NCBI RefSeq assembly: GCF_949628215.1
Contig: NC_134276.1
Coordinates: 30,754,226 to 30,818,225, forward strand
From: Phalacrocorax aristotelis
Lineage: Eukaryota > Chordata > Aves > Suliformes > Phalacrocoracidae
Direction of reading: 5' to 3'
Length of the DNA: 64,000 nucleotides
Shown here: piece after piece, positions 1-14,013 of the stretch
How the letters are laid out: each line of letters opens with the position of its first letter
How positions within the stretch are numbered: position 1 is the stretch's first letter
Position numbers and translations under genes: made by a program
The notes under the pieces: generated by a model
Seen by the model: only the letters and a program-made list of their open reading frames with translations
The model's database searches: none
What the model was told of the DNA's origin: nothing

Positions 1-2882
1 TGGGGTTTGTTGTATGCCTCAGTCATGCTCCTCAGCTGGGACTAGATGTACATCATTTTAGTGTCAATTTGCACCTTGCCTTCAGAGTCTGCTGCCGCTG
101 TCCCACCCTGCAGATTGAGGGGCTGAAACAGTTGAGCCATCTCACATGATCCACATGTTTTACCTTTTTCTTCATTCACCATACTTGAAAATACTTGAAA
201 TATCTCTTGGTTTTGATCACAGAAACTAAATCAGAAACATTTTACGTTCCTTATTTAGCTTTCACAGAAAAAAAAAGTCAGAGCAAAACTGTAACATAAC
301 TGTGGACACCTGCACCACCAGAAGACTCAGATGGCCTTTGCTTGCATTTATAAAAAGACAGGTGTGCTCCAAGAAGTGAGAGCGATGGGTTTTCTCATTT
401 CAGGATGCCGGAATTTCCAAAATCTAAAAGCATGCCAAGCAAATGGAGAAGATAAATGCACAACATTGAACTATAACAAGGGGCTCTAGAGCCCATCTCA
501 GCACTTCACGCCGGTGTCTTCATAGACCCACAGCCCATCAAGGGTACACATGACGGCTGATTTGGTTGGATGACCAAATTCAGCACGGTGCAGGATCAGA
601 CATGAGTCAGCATCCTTGGAACAGCCAACCTCATTTACAATGGGCTGGAAGAATATAAGAAAGATATACCCAGGACACTTTATTCTGTCATTAAACACCT
701 GCCAGATGATTCACCAGAGCCTGCATCAGTCTAACTCTCTTAAAGCCACCATTCATGGCTGACGTTAGTCTCCATGCCTGATATTCTTATGGAAGAAAAA
801 TAATGGCAAATAAGCCCATGTGACAATGGCAGCCCCTATAGCCTGTATTATAACTGTCAGATGTCCTGACATGTTTTCTATATGCGTACACTGCTGTGGT
901 ATCTTGCAGGGGCTGTAAACAAAAGCAAGGAGAATGGCCACCACCACCTCCTTGTACTCATTTTGGATATGTTAAGAGGCAATGGTCACATTTTTTACCC
1001 TGAATATTCTTTATATTACCTCTGGGGAGATCCTAGAAGCAATGCTGAGAACCAGGGCCAAAGATCAGCGATGGAAAACAGCCAAACGGTAGCTTTCAGG
1101 TGACAGTGCAGGCAAAGGCAACTGAGACAGGAACCCACACGAGCATGTAAAGAGGTTATGCCTGCATCCCCAACACCAAGGAAAGAAGTTCCTTTCAGTC
1201 TGATGGATATGTTGATAGCCTGCAGTTTTAAAACACTTTCATTTTCAACTGCTTTGCAAACTACACTGCTGAAAAAGCAAAGACTTGGTGTTAAATAATG
1301 TGACTGTCTGTAAATGTCACCAGTTCAGGACCCCTCATGAGAACCATGAGTAACCAGCCCAGGTAGGTAGGCTGAGTAAATACATTGCCACAAAGTACTG
1401 AAGGCTCGTCTGAAAAGTAGAAAGGAATCCCACCTCTGGAGAAATAAAGACATTCAATGCCTAAATGCATCAAGCAATGCTAGAAAAGCTAGCAGAGATC
1501 AGCTCCTAGCAGCTGATCCGGTGACCATTTGTTCAGAACAGCACTTAAGCAGAACAAAACAAAAAGTACTTTTAAGCTCCTTTCCCTTTTTTTCCCCTGT
1601 GAGCCTCAGGAATATAACCACATGAAATACTTCAGCACTGATTGGCATGTTTCTGTATTGACTGGCTTCAGAGTCTGATTAGATAAGACAGAGCCAAATA
1701 ATGAGAGCCACTAGAAACTTCTACTGGAGTATTATCTGCTGAGATAAACTCCCCAAACACCTAAACCAGTCTATTTAGTAGGTCTTTTATCTAAACATAT
1801 CCAGATATTGCTGACAGTATTGTGCACAAACAAAACATGGGATACTAACAAAAGGGCTTTGTAAAAAAGGTGACTACTGTCCTGGAGAGATAAAGAAAGC
1901 AGACAGCTTGGACTTTAAATCCAGAACTAAGAAGCAGAAGACTGGCATTGACACCTGCCATTCCTTACCTGTACTTCAAACTCACCTCTCACCCCCAAAA
2001 CATAAAAAGGAAACTCTAGGATATTTCTGTTAAATGCCTCATGTCCTATCACACTAACGTTAGCTGTTACTCTCCTCCTATAGAGAAGCAGCTGGATATT
2101 GGATGTTCTGTCTAGCAAAAACCTTTTCTTAAGCCATGTGCTCTGCTTATATTCCTTCTTTTTACTTTGTCGTGTTGTTTTTCAGCTATTGTGCTGGATC
2201 TGCCTGAAGCCCTCCCTCAGTTTTCACACAGCTCTTTTGGAAGTGAAAAATCTTGCTGTCTCAGTAGGGGTTTTGGCTGATTAAAACCTAAGTAAGGGAG
2301 GCAGGGCAAAGGCTGACATTTGTGCTTCAGCCTTTCCCTGTTCAGTCCTGCTTTCACCCCCACCATTCCAAATCTCTGTATTTTCCATAGGGTGGAAATA
2401 CCAGTTGCTGGAAGTTATTTGGGGGTATACAGGACATGAGGGGAACATCTTGTGTTACACGATCTGTAGGGATCTATGAGATGCACAGCACTCATTTAAG
2501 GCAGATGTCCAGGAAAGAATCCAGCCCAGCCCTGAGCTCGTGCATCAACCTGAAATAATTAATAAGTCTAAAGAGGAAAAAAGGAGTATGAACAAACTGT
2601 GCACTCTGAATTTCCTCAGAGGAGTTTGCCTGGGAAAGGCAAGAAGCATTCCTCACCCTGCTCTGCCTCACACTGACATGAGGTTAAGCCGCAGGGATGT
2701 TCTAGTGTACTGAACTAGGCAAGGGGTTTTCAGAGCTGTTATCTATTTTAAAATAAACATTCCAATGTGTATTGTTATCATATTTTTTCCTGCTTTCGTC
2801 ATTTAGAAAAAAACCTAAAGGCTTCTGAATATCACTTTCAGGGGGTATTTGTATAGCACCTGGCTCACATACAAAAATGATA
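1..2882. other. Non-coding stretch, no gene recognised
   Basis: I see no exon, RNA gene or recognisable transposon here. The open frames are 60 to 73 codons long, on both strands, with no family resemblance. The one structured item is a run of GATA-type motifs between 1681 and 1893, listed separately. Otherwise the sequence reads as ordinary single-copy vertebrate DNA. Confidence 0.7.
1681..1893. promoter_or_regulatory. Cluster of GATA-factor-type motifs (candidate enhancer)
   Basis: Five AGATAA/TTATCT hexamers fall within 213 bp: AGATAA at 1681-1686, TTATCT at 1732-1737, AGATAA at 1742-1747, TTATCT at 1787-1792 and AGATAA at 1888-1893. The second and third form an inverted pair with a 4-base spacer. 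WGATAR is the established binding consensus of GATA zinc-finger factors. By simple base odds about half a site would be expected in this length, a little more in AT-rich DNA. The motifs are directly visible; enhancer function is inferred, and the cluster was noticed after the fact, so chance remains possible. Confidence 0.3.
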
Positions 2883-2900
2883 ATATATATATATATATAT
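2883..2900. repeat. (AT)9 microsatellite
   Basis: Nine uninterrupted AT dinucleotides, flanked by AT-rich sequence. The short length makes modest polymorphism likely but no function is implied. Confidence 0.95.
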
Positions 2901-5900
2901 TTAATAGTCTGTCCACTCTTCTGTTCAGGTTTCTATCTAGAGTAGACTTTATTTCCTGAGAAGGCAACTGCTCCTTGAAACTGATGAAAAAGGGTGATTA
3001 TTAGGCATACATGGCAAGGCATACGAAGCCACATATAGTATTCTTTCTTTTAGGGTTGTCATTACACCAACTAAAGGTCTCTCACCTAGTATCTTAAGTC
3101 CAGAAATTCCAAATCACCCAAGAAAAGTTTCAAATGGTTCCAGACAGCCTTGCCCTTCACTTACGGTACAGCTTGCCATAAAAACACGGTTTCCTGTGCA
3201 CCCCACAATCTGCTCACGGGCCTTATGGCCCCCGATCTACAATGCTCATGCTCCCTGCAGAACTCACCCAGTACAGTCATGGTTTGGTTTTTTTATTGGG
3301 GTTAAGTAGTATATGGATACCTTAGATAACAGCAGCAGCAAAGCTGAGTGCATTTCTACTGTCTCAAAACAAGAGTCACAGGAAACAACCAACTGCCTGT
3401 ATAAGAGCTTCCCACCCTTGGCCACCTCCAAGACCCAGGTAGCTGAGCAGACAGGCAGAGCTTTGTTTCCATTTGCTTCCTAACACAGCAGCAGTATACA
3501 TTCAAAGCTGCTGTTATCTTAACAAACCTGTAATAAAAGTCTGGGTTCCATGCCTGTGTAAAGGTTATCAACTTGTTTCTGAAACACAAATTGCCTATAG
3601 ATCTACAAGAGAGCTGGGATGACTGAGGTGGCCCCTTTGTAGGTGGCAACGGGAGAGGGCTGGTCTCCAGAATGCCAAGCAGCTAGTGAGGGGGCCGAGC
3701 TCCAACCTCTCATTCCCTTCAGAGGGAAAAATGTTGATTTAGGTGTGCCACTTCACACAGGTTATCGTGTTAAAAGGAGGAAGCCTATTGGAAATCCCAG
3801 GGATTTGTATCTCCGCTTGGATATCTCTCAGACTTGGAAATATTGGCTCCTTTGTGGGATCATGCATAGGCAAGTCACTAATATGAAGCTTATCCAGGAT
3901 TTTGGCTTCATTTTGTCTTCTCCTGCCTAGAGGATGGGCAGGTTGTCAAGGGCTCACTGCCCATGTAGGGGTAAAGCAAAGGGGTATAATTCAAGTGCTA
4001 AGAGGAGCTCAGAAATCGGCATGTTGATTCACCTCGTCACTTTGGTGCTTTGATAGGAGCTGGGCAACTCCAAAAACCTGCAACTGATTTTGGGCTCTCA
4101 GTCCTTTAGAAAACTCTAGCCCTTAACACTGTGTAATTGTTGAACGTTTTATAATTACCCACAGGTTTAAATCGTAGAGTAACAAACAGAAAAAGGTTAA
4201 GGATTTCCTTGGCTGCTGAACTTTGAAAGCTGCTATATTTTTTTCCAATTACTTATTTATGTCTAAACTACAAGGTTCAATTGTCTTTGTATATGATTTA
4301 TTAATGAGAACAAAAATCTCAGATACAAATCTAAGCAAAAACTAAGAAGGAGTAATATACATTTTCTAAAATTTAAAGCAATTGGTAAAACACTCAAGGA
4401 TTTTGCACCTTCAATACGGATGAGTCAATTTTAACATAATGCATTAGCAAAGTGTAGTTTCATACATTGAAACTGAGTCACACACTACGAAAACAAAAAA
4501 CACTCTATATTTTGTGTCCAGGAGTGCTTTGCATCCTGAATCGGACAGAATAAATGAAGACGAGAGACTGTCTGCAATCTTTACTCAAAAGGAACTGAGC
4601 TAAAGTTGAAATTGGCTCAGCAGATAGCAGCTAGTAGTAGGAGAATGGGAATTACATCAGGTCATATTTAAACCATGTATCCCATGATGAATTTATTCAC
4701 AGCCAACAAAAACAAGAGTCTAACATTTTGTTCTCGTATATACTGTCTGCTCTAAGGGTGTCTAAAAATCCGTCTGTTGAAGAAGCAAGGCATCACTGAA
4801 CTTCGTTTTCCTTCCAGATCTGCATTCTTGCCTTAAAGCAATTATATCCATTGACACTATATTAATGAGTTACTTAATTTGGGCATACTGGAAAAAAACA
4901 GAACTCATTTGCTACCAAGTGTGCCTTTTCCATGTGGAAAATCATTAAAACCTCAGAGACATTTCAGCTCTGATGGGAGGTGTCTTTCACTAAGTTGAAT
5001 CAAACCATGCATATGAGGAAATGTTGACAGAATGTTGCTGAGTTGTAAATTATCTACGAATGTGAAATTGTTCTGTGTTAACTGTGGTGTTGCTTAAAAT
5101 AATATTTACTGATGATTTATCTCCTGAAGTCACGTAGGTAATGATTCTGTTTCCCTCATTTCTGCTTCTTCTTTGTACAATAAAATATGTTCCCTGAGAA
5201 CTTACGTTGTCTTGGATTCTGTCTTTTCTTATAATTACATTGGTTTACATCTCTGTTCATTGATACATTTTGATTCTCACTGGTAATAACTAAATTAACA
5301 TTTGATTATGTGTTTTCTTGGTATCTAGTATAGGCCTCATATACATAAAAAATGCATGCAGTGGAGAGTGTGTATTCGCATTTGTATGTGTCCCATTTGC
5401 TGTATTCAAATATAATAATTAAAATGGAGTACTGCTGTGAAATGCAACTATGTGAAAACCTCTTATAATATTCTTCGCTGCTACATTGAATTCTGGAGCT
5501 AAACTGCTTAGCTGAGAAGTAAAAGTTGGGTTTTATATATTGTGATCTTGTAAAGTAAAGAAATATGAAAAATCAATGTGGACTTTAATTACGGTGTTGA
5601 GCTTTTGATTGGGAACTACTTATTTTGATGGGCAAGCAGGAATTTATTTAGCTTGCCTGTCCAATCCCAGAATGGGTTGCAAGGCAGGAGTTAACCTAAG
5701 TAAATCTCTTAGCATAGGCAGCAGTTCACCTGGAGCAGCCTGGACCTTATTTGCATTAGAAGCTGTCTGAAAACACACGATGATCAAAGGAAAACACAAG
5801 AATCATGTCAGCCAATCTCTTACATTTAGACTGGTAGAGGCACAGAATACTTCCAGAGCTCTGTCCAAATCTAAGTCCTATCTTAATTTTTATTGAGCTC

Positions 5901-8900
5901 TTACTGGGGTAAATTTTGGTTGCACTAAAAGAGAGTTCATACTGTAAGTTATGTACGTCACACACACAGCTGCATATCCCGCCTCTGCAGGGATGGGCTC
6001 TCAGTTATCACCTGAAGATGCAGCTCTGTCTTTGTACATTTACTTCTGTATTTTATTAATAATGTTGTGCTGTGGCCAACAAAATCAGAAACAGGCTGGT
6101 GTTCAGCTTTGGTGGCTGGCACAGTCTTTCTATGAAATTTAAGTTAAACCCTTTACAGCTTCTGGTGGCAGGAATTAAAAAGACTGTGTCAAAGCTCAGG
6201 CTGTTGGATGCTGCTTTAAAGAACTGGATCTACCCCTGCTGCTGCAGCACGTTTTCTGTGCAGTGTCAAATTAATGAAACCAAACTTGTCACTCGAGTTC
6301 ACTAATCACTTGCACCTCTTTTTTTCCTCCATGCTCAGCTTGGTAATCAGAGGTCCAAAACATTAAGCACTCACAAATGCAAATGAAGCCAGTGGAAACA
6401 TGCCTGAGTATTTCTGAGCTACATAATGCTGGGCACAGCAAGGGTAGGATTCATCTCACCCAAAACCTTATCTACACTCTACCTATAACCAGTGAAGGAA
6501 ACAGGAGAGTTTTGTGTCTGTCTCACTATGCCCAGTCCCTCGGCATATATGAGGCACCTACAGACAGGAGGTGCAGTGCAGAGTTTCAAGACAGGGAACG
6601 CAGAAGGAGACAGCCCCACTGGTGGATATCTCTCTGCTGGTGAGCTGAGCCCTTCCCTAGGAGTTTCAAGGGTGACATAACAAATTGGTCCTGGTTTTAA
6701 ATTTTTCAAGTGTCTGTTCCTTGTGTGTAGAATAGAGGCTATCAGAAAAGCTTCGGTTTCTTCCTTGTGAAAATGAATAAGAAAAGCACAGAAAAAAGAC
6801 TGTCTTTAGATCAGAGCATGAAGTACAGAAGACATGAGGTTGCACCTCAACTAATGAGGGCTAAAACAACTGACATGATAGCAGCTGTTCCTCAAGGAAG
6901 GCGGCTGAAGGCAAGAGTACATCATCTGAACTGAGAAGGGACACAGTGACCAGTGTTTCCTAATGGGAGTGATTGATTTTGCAAGAGCTCCAAAGACCTT
7001 TTAATCTGCTTTCAATACACTTCTATGTATTTAAGTCCACCAGCTGAATATTTCTCTCTCTTCAGCAAGAAGACTGCTGCAGAGACTGTAGAAGTTGACA
7101 AATGTAGAAGTTGTACCTTGCTTTGTAAGGAAAATTCTATCTTCTATATGACCCTTGCATTTGTACCAAATATCTGCTATGAGAAACTGAAAATCCCCTT
7201 ACCAAAGATTGAAACGGAGCTCCTTTTATTGCATTATCTCCATTCTTTCCCTGATTTACCCAGCCATAGGAAAATCAGCTCCAAGGTGTGAGAAGGGGCA
7301 TTCATATCCTACTCATGTAGGAGGGACTATTATTCATAAAGGCCCAGCATCAATCAATATGGCAATAGCTGTCTACCAGCTGTAACAGCTTATGCTAGCA
7401 TGGAAAAATGTAGTCAGATTCCCAAGTGGTTCAGGCTTTGAGAGCAGTTTACACTGAAGCTCCAGGGCCTACACAGCTCTCAGATCTTTGCCAGTGCCTA
7501 ATCAAGGCCTTTATCTTAATCAACAAAGCCACTGATGGATTAAAACCAAACATCTCCATGGCACGCTGAGGCAAGTCTGATTTACTTGGGCATGTACCAA
7601 CAATGCCAAAACTTTTCTGCCATAACCAGAAGCAGGAAGCAGTACATAAAAGCTCAGATTTAAAAACAATATTAACATAGATATGAAAAATACAATTTTG
7701 GACACCCAAAAAAAGCAGCTCCTTGAAGTTTTGCATCAGTGAGGGCTGGAGCTCCTTAGTCTGTGGGGACATGGTCCCTCAAAGCAATGTTACATTACCA
7801 CCATTGAAATGCTACAAGGACAGTCCAAACAGAAGAAAAAGATGTAAAGCTTACATTTTCCTAGTGAGTCGAATGATCAATAAACTCAAAATATAGCAAA
7901 AGTACAATTTCCCAGGAATCCCCAGCAGAGTTTCTGTATCAGAGTCAAAGCAGGAGTTCATCTTGGCATTTAAGAAGACACTAAAAATGATAGCCCTGGT
8001 ATCTACTCATGCTTTCAGGAGAACGTCCAAAGGGTGCTGCACCTTGGTTGAAGAGGCCAATACTTGACAACCCACCGAGCACTGTCAGCTGCACCATTTG
8101 GCCTTGCAACTTTAATGAATTGCATAAATTAGCAGTGTGTAATTGTAAATATGATCTGAGGACAGTCTTGAAATGGATTCTTGCTGACCCTGGAGTGGGG
8201 TTAGGATAACATGTTTCCCTGACTCCTGGAAACAAGGGGGAATTTTAACCATTAATTTCCATGGCCAGGTTGTCCTAATCCAGGATTTAATAACTTTCCT
8301 GCAGTTCTCTAAGATTTGGAAACTTGTTTATGGAGAAAAACAGCCCAAAACCCTCCTTCCGATTTCCCTCAGAAGAACGGGTGTTCAGCCTCTAGCAGTC
8401 CCTTACAAAACCAGCCCTTGCATAGGGAAGGTAAGATTAGGCCTTTAATGAGTACTTCATCCCAGGGATTGATTTTTGGTAATGGAATATCTTTTGGTTA
8501 TTTTTTATTTCCTTCCCTTTGTTATTTTTATGTTTTTATCCTTTTTTTGTCCTGGCAGGTTTTCCAGACCCCAGATCCCATATTTAGTTTCCTGAACTTC
8601 TCTAATATTCATTCTAGCCATCCTGGTTGCCTGCCATAAGTATCGGTTTCCTTTCTTCTAGTTTGGGGGGCAGGGAGGGAGGAAAACTGTTTCCAGGCCA
8701 AGCAGCAGTGCCACTCTGAAGATCGTTTGGCAGGTTGTGCAGCCTGAGAATGAATCATTGCTTGCAATGCTTAAATATTCCTTCATTTCTCACTGTTTCT
8801 CTTCTAGGGAGCAAGGAAGAGGTAGTGTCAGTGGCTGTTACATTTAGTAACATGCAAAGTAAAAGTAAACAGTTAAGATGAAAAATAACTTCATTGCTAT

Positions 8901-11900
8901 TCAAAACTCATGCAAATGCTATGGCATAATGCTTGTCAGTTACTGGAATTACTCATTTTTAGTAGATTTGAAGTGAATCAAATAACCTAGCCTATGTAGC
9001 TGTTGTAGACTGCTTCCCACAAGATGCCTCCAATTCTCTACTATACCCCAACTGACTAACAATGATTGCTTAAATTCTCTCTGTGGCCCAGGCTTGCTCT
9101 AACTTGCTCATTCTTTGTCTGCAGCTGCTGCTTGATAACTTTCCTCAATAAGCTATCCTTTCTGAATCTGACTCAGTAACCCCCTCTTTCAGCTTGAAAT
9201 TGTGCTTGCAAGCATGTTAGTTTTCTTTCAGATTATGCTCTCAGTCTTGATGTAGACCCTTATGTGAACACCTTAAACACACGGAAATCATATGTAGTGT
9301 ATTTAACACTTAATGTTTCACCTGTCTTTACTCCTTTGTAAAAACCCCTTTTTCGCTACTAAAGGTAGAAGTTTAGGATAAAGATGGTATAATGTGCACG
9401 GCCGCTGATGCAGCCACCAGCAGAGCCTGGACTTTCAGATCAAACATGGCAAATGGCTACAGCCAGCATGTCTGTGGTACCTTTGCTCTGTTGGATTTTG
9501 CACTTCCCAACATAGGCTCAGTCCTGCCCCCACCAATTCTCGTAGGTCAAGGGTACAGTCTCAAAAGAAGCAAGTACGTTTCATGTCTCACCTTTCAAGG
9601 GTCAGTGCTTAAACTCACAAATCCATCCTCTTTGACATTATAATCTCTGGTTGTAAAGTGGATTTAGTGGTTTAACATTAAAATTTCAGGCGCAGTTAAG
9701 GAAAATATTGCAAAAGAGTTAATAAGCGAAATAGTTTAACAAACTTAGGCAGAAAAGATTGAAAAGCTCAAATGGTCTCCCAATGAGAATAGTTTAGCCC
9801 TGGCTTTGCCAGTCTTTCCATTAAAAACTCTCCTAATTTTTTTTTTTTTTGCTTTGTGTTTTAATTTGATCAGTTTTACTGCTCCTGGAACTTAGAGACT
9901 TTTGAGCATGGGACAAAGCCAGTCAAATTTCAGGTGATGGTTTTGCAAGCTTTTACACTTCTGCCGGCATGTCTCAGACCTGATGTGTGATACCCTTGCT
10001 GTTTTACTCTTGGACCTCTGCTGAACTGTTATTGACAACCATGACAATTGGTGTGGGTCTCTGTGGTGGACACAGATGCATTATGAAGCATCAGAAAATC
10101 ACCAACTCACTTTGCTTGTGACGCCACGCACCGCATACGAACTTTTGTCTTCAGAGTAGGTTGCATTCATGTCCCCATCTTCCTTTCCCCCTTGATTATC
10201 CAAGGTTTGTGTCCAGGATGTTTGGCTGAAGCATATCTCAGGGCACAGTCACATGATGCTATGCAGGAGATGCAGGGATTCCTGCACTGGCTTCTCAGCA
10301 AGGGACCCTGCTTCTGATGATGCTAAAATGTCGGCAGCAAAAGCCTCCCTAGCATTAGATCGCTTCTGTCAGCAAATCCTTTCTCCCTCCAAAAATACAC
10401 AAGCATAGGAGGAGAAGCAAGCAAGAGGCCTGACCTACGCTTGGAAGTACGTCCCCTCAAATGGCCCTCTGCAGAAACATCTGTGCTTGCTGAGACAAGG
10501 GGAGTGAGCATGGAGAAATTCTGGCTAACTAAGCCAAAAAAAATAAAAACGACTGAGGCCTCCATGCTTGCTAAAAACAGCAACTCCTCCACCTTTTGAA
10601 AGCAGAGTCAGCACTCCCTCCTACACTGGCTCAACTCCCTTGACTCAGCTCTGCTTCCAGCCCAGCACCTGGAGACATCAAGCTATTTCAAGAAAGCAAC
10701 ACAAGGTTTTTATTTTATCTCTTGTCACTCTATATTTTTGTTAAATGTAATCAACAGGTCCATTGCACAAAAAATGTAAGTCATTCATTGCTGTCTGTGC
10801 AGTGGACATCTGGCCACAATGTTTCCTCATTGCTCTGCTCTGCAGTGACTGCTGGAAAGGTCATGCTTATTGTTCCACACCATTATAATGCACAATGGGA
10901 CTATATTAAAGGAAACCACAATAAAAGGGATAATCTTCTCCCACCAAACCCACTTCAAAGTGACTGGGCTCTTCACATATAGCCAAGAGTACTTCGGTAC
11001 ATAATGAATGCTAATGTATGACTTTTAGCAACAGTTATAGCAGATTAACAAAACAAGCAAAAAAATATTAGATCTCTTGGAGGAGATTGAAAACTTTAAA
11101 GAATTAAACTTCTGAAAGTAAAATAAAAATCTCCTTTGCAAATGCAGAGATGCTGCAGGTCAAACACTGTTGGCAAGGAGATTTTTGACCTGGCCAAGCA
11201 GAGGCAAGGAACATATGTGCACCTGCTCTATTAAGCAAGACACTAGGTGCACTGTTGCTCCTGGCATTCGCTTCTTGGTTCGGAGAGGTGGAAGATCATC
11301 TTGTTCTTGCAAACATACACTCCCACAATGCATTCATCTTAATGGCATTTTCAGGATTACAAGTAAGAGTACCAACAGATTCAGACTGATTCACTCACTG
11401 GTGATGTGATGCCAGCTGTTGATAGCAGGTGACAAATCATACACTCAGTACCAGCATGAGAGACCGATGTTACCAGGTGGGCACTCAGCTTATGCAGGTT
11501 TTCTCCTGGGTGATTCCTCCCCCTCTACTTCCTGTTTCTATTAACAAAACCAATGAAAGAGAGAAAAAAAAATAGAAGATAGTAAGGGAAAGAAAAAGGT
11601 ACAAAAACCCAAGATAGCATTACAGGAGCTAAACCCAGGGCACTGCAGTGCAGGATGGGGTATTGCTAGAGGCACCACAATAAGCCATGTAAGGTAGGAA
11701 AGCAGAGAAAACCTCACAGCAGAAATGTGTCAGTGAGGCCCTAAGACTGGCCTCCAGCGCATCCAGAGAAGGTAATATAACATTAACTTGGTTATAACAG
11801 ACACAGGGAGGGTGGGAATTATGTCATTTTCAAAGCATGGATGAGAGGGGTGAATGAGATGCACTAGAAAGTAAGGGCAGTGATGCAGAGTTTCTGAAGC

Positions 11901-14013
11901 AAGCTGTTGTGAGGATGTCAACTGATGTATTTTGGGTGATCCTACAAAAACTAATAGCTGCAGTGGCAAAGTTTAAGACAGGAAGCTGCAGGGCTCAAGT
12001 CTGTAACCACACTGAAGCTGTAGGGAAAACAAAGATACTTGTCTTTGCCATATTCTCCTTTCATTAACTTACACAAGTAGAGGCTTCACAGTGGGTCTGG
12101 ACCTAGGACCAGGGATCAGTTCAGTAACACAAGGGGGTGTCAGTTCCTCTCCAGAAAATATATCAATAAATTTGCTATGGGGACAACAGTGGCAGTTGGT
12201 TGCCAATCAGCAAATAATAAACATATATATGTATAGCAACAATTTTCCTAAATAGAAATTCTGCAGAACTGGAAGGCAAGGGGGGGTTAACCAACACAGT
12301 CTGTTGCAACTACTGTTTCTGAGTTGCTCATTTTGTGTGTCCAAATGTGAAGCCTCTTAAAAGGCCTGGCTTTCAGAAGAGCTGAAAATTTCCTTTTATT
12401 CAAGAAGTACATCATGATAGGCTTTCATGTGTGGGTAAGTCTTTAAATCACCAACCCATCCCATTAGAAAATCTTTTGTCTATATATTTTTCAACACCAG
12501 AAAGAGGTCGCTCACTCCTCCTACCTCTCCACAGTAAATCATCCCTAATTCCTTCTTTAAGATTTTTTTTCCTTAATGCTATGGACTTGAAGATAGACAT
12601 GAAGCAATCTCCTGTGAAACAGCCTGCTGTCTGCCATGTATATCAGTGTTCATGTACTGGGAAAACAAAGTCCACCATCCTGTATCTACACCAGATTCTG
12701 CCTTTCCAGGCAAAAGAAAAAAAATAATCTGACTGGCACATCTCTGCAGCTACAGATGATAGATACCACAGCCACCCCATCCACTGGTGAGGACCTGCTG
12801 AAGCCTTGGGGAGGTGGCAAGCCCATGAATTATCTTGGCCTTTTCCAACAGAGATGATGAAAGATGGAGGTGGTTTGGTGGAGGTGTGCAGAGCAAAGCA
12901 AGGAAGATACAGGGAGGAGTAAAAGACAGGATAATCGTTTGGAAAAAAAAAAAAAAAGACAAAGAGAAAAATGCATACTTTACCATTTAATGAGGTGGAT
13001 GGGCATGTATATGTGCACACGTGCCTTTACCCGCTCCTGGAAAGACGAGGAACTGCTGCCCTGCATGCCCTGCTACAGCAAGAGCTGGAAAATAACTCCT
13101 TGTAAGCAACCCATTGCACTGGGCAAACACAGCTCTTCCTGAGAGGCTGCTCAGATGCCAACGTGCAAGCTGGAATGCCTGTCTTCTTGCACGGCCTGGG
13201 TGCCAGCCTGTGGTCCTGGTTTTGATGCCTCCAGGGAGCCCTGTTTCCCACTTTTTCAGTCCCTTCTTTCCCAAGTTCCTTCTAGTCCCTGTTGGGAGGC
13301 CTGGCATTCTCCACTGGCACAAGTGCTCAGTCCTGGGAGCCCTCCGAGCCGCAGCAGGTGTGTGTGGCCGCCACACTCCTATAGAGAGGTAAGGGTTCTG
13401 CTGGTGCTACACACCATGTCCTAATGCACCAGGCAGGCACGTAGTACTAACAGCACCATCTCCCACAGGTTGAAAAGGATAAATTTGAGGGGTCTGAAAA
13501 TGATGCTGCTTAGAACAGGTTGCACCTGTGCACTTGTCTGCCTCTGGGCCTGTAAACCACTGTGAAAGACACCACAAGGAGTTCAGCAAAATATTATGCT
13601 TGCAAGGGCAAGGAGTAGAAGGTGCTCCTCCTTATCCTAAAGCATTCCTCCATCACTACAGAGATGAATAGCCAAGACCTTCCTTTTCTCTCCCAAAGGA
13701 CTCAGGCCACAAGCAGCTCTTGTCTAAAGCACTGAATATCCAGATATCACCCTGCAGGGGAAAATAAAGCCACAAGTTATCTCAGTTTATGCACAGAATA
13801 CCTGTTCCTGGGAGAAGCATGCAATCCACATTGCCTGTTTGTACTCATCAGGGGAGCAGCCACAGCAAGGAGAAGGGTGACAAAAGCTAAATGAGCAGGG
13901 AGAAGAGAAGGCAAGAGTGAGAGAGCACACCAAGAGCTTTAAACAGAATATTTATGTCCAATATTCAGTTCTGAGGCGTTCCCTCTGGTAAGTGGGTGCA
14001 ATACTTTGAATTA
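2901..14013. other. Long non-coding stretch without recognisable genes
   Basis: About 11 kb in which I recognise no exon, RNA gene or dated transposon. Homopolymer runs sit at 9837-9850 (14 T) and 12943-12957 (15 A). An AATAAA hexamer at 5179-5184 followed by GT-rich sequence is the only hint of a transcript end. The longest open frames (125 and 129 codons, minus strand, 12643-13376) overlap open frames in other phases over GC-rich DNA and resemble no protein, so I treat them as chance. Confidence 0.65.
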
